From contig NZ_JAHLDU010000011.1 of assembly GCF_018861905.1 (NCBI RefSeq), positions 90,959 to 154,958 of the forward strand: a DNA stretch of 64,000 bases, read 5' to 3'. Below the pieces are notes generated by a model. That model saw nothing but the letters and a program-made list of their open reading frames with translations, was not told where the DNA came from and did not search any database. This document shows, one piece after another, positions 63,584-64,000 of this stretch. Origin of the DNA: Clostridium sp. DSM 17811. GTDB taxonomy: Bacteria; Bacillota; Clostridia; Clostridiales; Clostridiaceae. How positions within the stretch are numbered: position 1 is the stretch's first letter; every line of letters starts with the position of its first letter. Position numbers and translations under genes: made by a program.

Positions 63584-64000
63584 TTGAAAGCGATGATTAA
63601 ACAAAAGAACACATCGAAACGTTTAGATAAAAAGGTAAAAATTAGCAAGAAAGATTTACATGATTATTATTGGGCTTATCTTATGATAGCACCTACAATA
63701 ATAGGACTTATTATATTAAATATATGGCCGTTAATTCAAACTATTTATTTAAGTTTTAATAAAACTAGTGATTTTGGTCTTAATCAGTGGGTCGGGTTAG
63801 ATAATTATAAACAGATGTTTTCAGACCCTGCTGTATGGCAAGCAACTTTGAATACACTAAAATATACTGTAATTTCAGTTCCTATCGGTGTTATTCTTTC
63901 TTTAGGTATTGCAGTACTACTTAATTCTAAGATAAAAGGTAAAACTATATATCGTACAATCTATTTTCTACCTATGGTTTCAGCACCGGCAGCTATAGCT
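63584..64000 (+). CDS. Sugar ABC transporter permease, MalF/UgpA-like (3' end outside window)
   Basis: First 139 codons of a CUT1 permease. After a basic cytoplasmic start comes YYWAYLMIAPTIIGLIILNI, the first helix, then LIQTIYLSFNKTSDFG and WVGLDNYKQMF, conserved in this family. TTG 63584 is preferred, five bases after AGGAGGGGA; ATG 63593 is an alternative. A second permease gene is expected outside the window. Confidence 0.9.
   Translation, partial: MKAMIKQKNTSKRLDKKVKISKKDLHDYYWAYLMIAPTIIGLIILNIWPLIQTIYLSFNKTSDFGLNQWVGLDNYKQMFSDPAVWQATLNTLKYTVISVPIGVILSLGIAVLLNSKIKGKTIYRTIYFLPMVSAPAAIA

Overview
The window looks like a chromosomal segment of a low-G+C anaerobic Firmicute, most likely Clostridium sensu stricto. 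The DNA is very AT-rich, Arg is mostly AGA, ribosome binding sites are strong (GGAGG/AGGGG), TTG and GTG starts are frequent, and the gene content (CysDN with AprAB, a sulfite reductase-TusA fusion, pyruvate carboxylase, DUF1450) is of the clostridial type. No rRNA, tRNA, CRISPR array, intact insertion sequence or prophage was seen. The window cuts the first gene (cysteine synthase) and the last one (sugar ABC permease).

Layout. 1-6 kb: end of a cysteine synthase gene, then an operon for protein-thiocarboxylate sulfur transfer (ThiS-like carrier, E1-like activating enzyme, JAMM protease, sulfite reductase fused to TusA, homocysteine-synthase-like PLP enzyme). 6-8 kb: glycogen branching enzyme. 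8-14 kb (minus strand): glutamate synthase gltB-gltD. 14.5-15.2 kb: SGNH hydrolase. 15.5-24.8 kb: sulfate assimilation cluster (ROK regulator, SsuABC-like transporter, CysC, AprAB, CysDN). 25-31.5 kb: ABC-class ATPase, threonine aldolase, pyruvate carboxylase. 32-34.6 kb: GPH-family sugar symporter with a LacI regulator and paired operator-like repeats. 34.6-43.5 kb: polyphosphate and second-messenger region (two Ppx/GppA proteins, Ppk1, an EAL-CBS-GGDEF protein, a zinc-phospholipase-C-like protein), with three PhoP-box-like promoters. 43.6-47 kb: DUF4041 coiled-coil protein and a MecA-type penicillin-binding protein. 47.2-48.8 kb: SAM-I riboswitch and metY. 49-51.2 kb: larE and larA. 51.4-52.6 kb: class I aminotransferase. 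52.8-56.8 kb: Gfo/Idh/MocA - isomerase - Gfo/Idh/MocA - AraC sugar cassette. 57-64 kb: AEC transporter, polysaccharide deacetylase, a broken MBOAT acyltransferase locus, a DsrE-like protein, and an AraC-regulated sugar ABC transporter.

How it fits together. The sulfur genes trace a near-complete route. Sulfate enters by an ABC transporter, is adenylylated by CysDN, and APS is reduced to sulfite by AprAB. Sulfite is reduced by the Sir-TusA fusion, and sulfur is then passed to a carrier thiocarboxylate and on to homocysteine; a SAM-controlled metY gives a second entry. CysC is an odd extra, because APS can be reduced directly. The polyphosphate genes and two neighbouring promoters share 11-bp-spaced TTAA(C/A) repeats, which suggests a local phosphate-starvation regulon. 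The most unusual items are the tripartite Sir fusion, the second Ppx with a degraded phosphate loop, the Pho-box cluster, a GC-rich 80-bp island that shares a 20-mer with a hairpin 18 kb away, the deletion-fused acyltransferase locus, and a probable CTG start in the DsrE-like gene.
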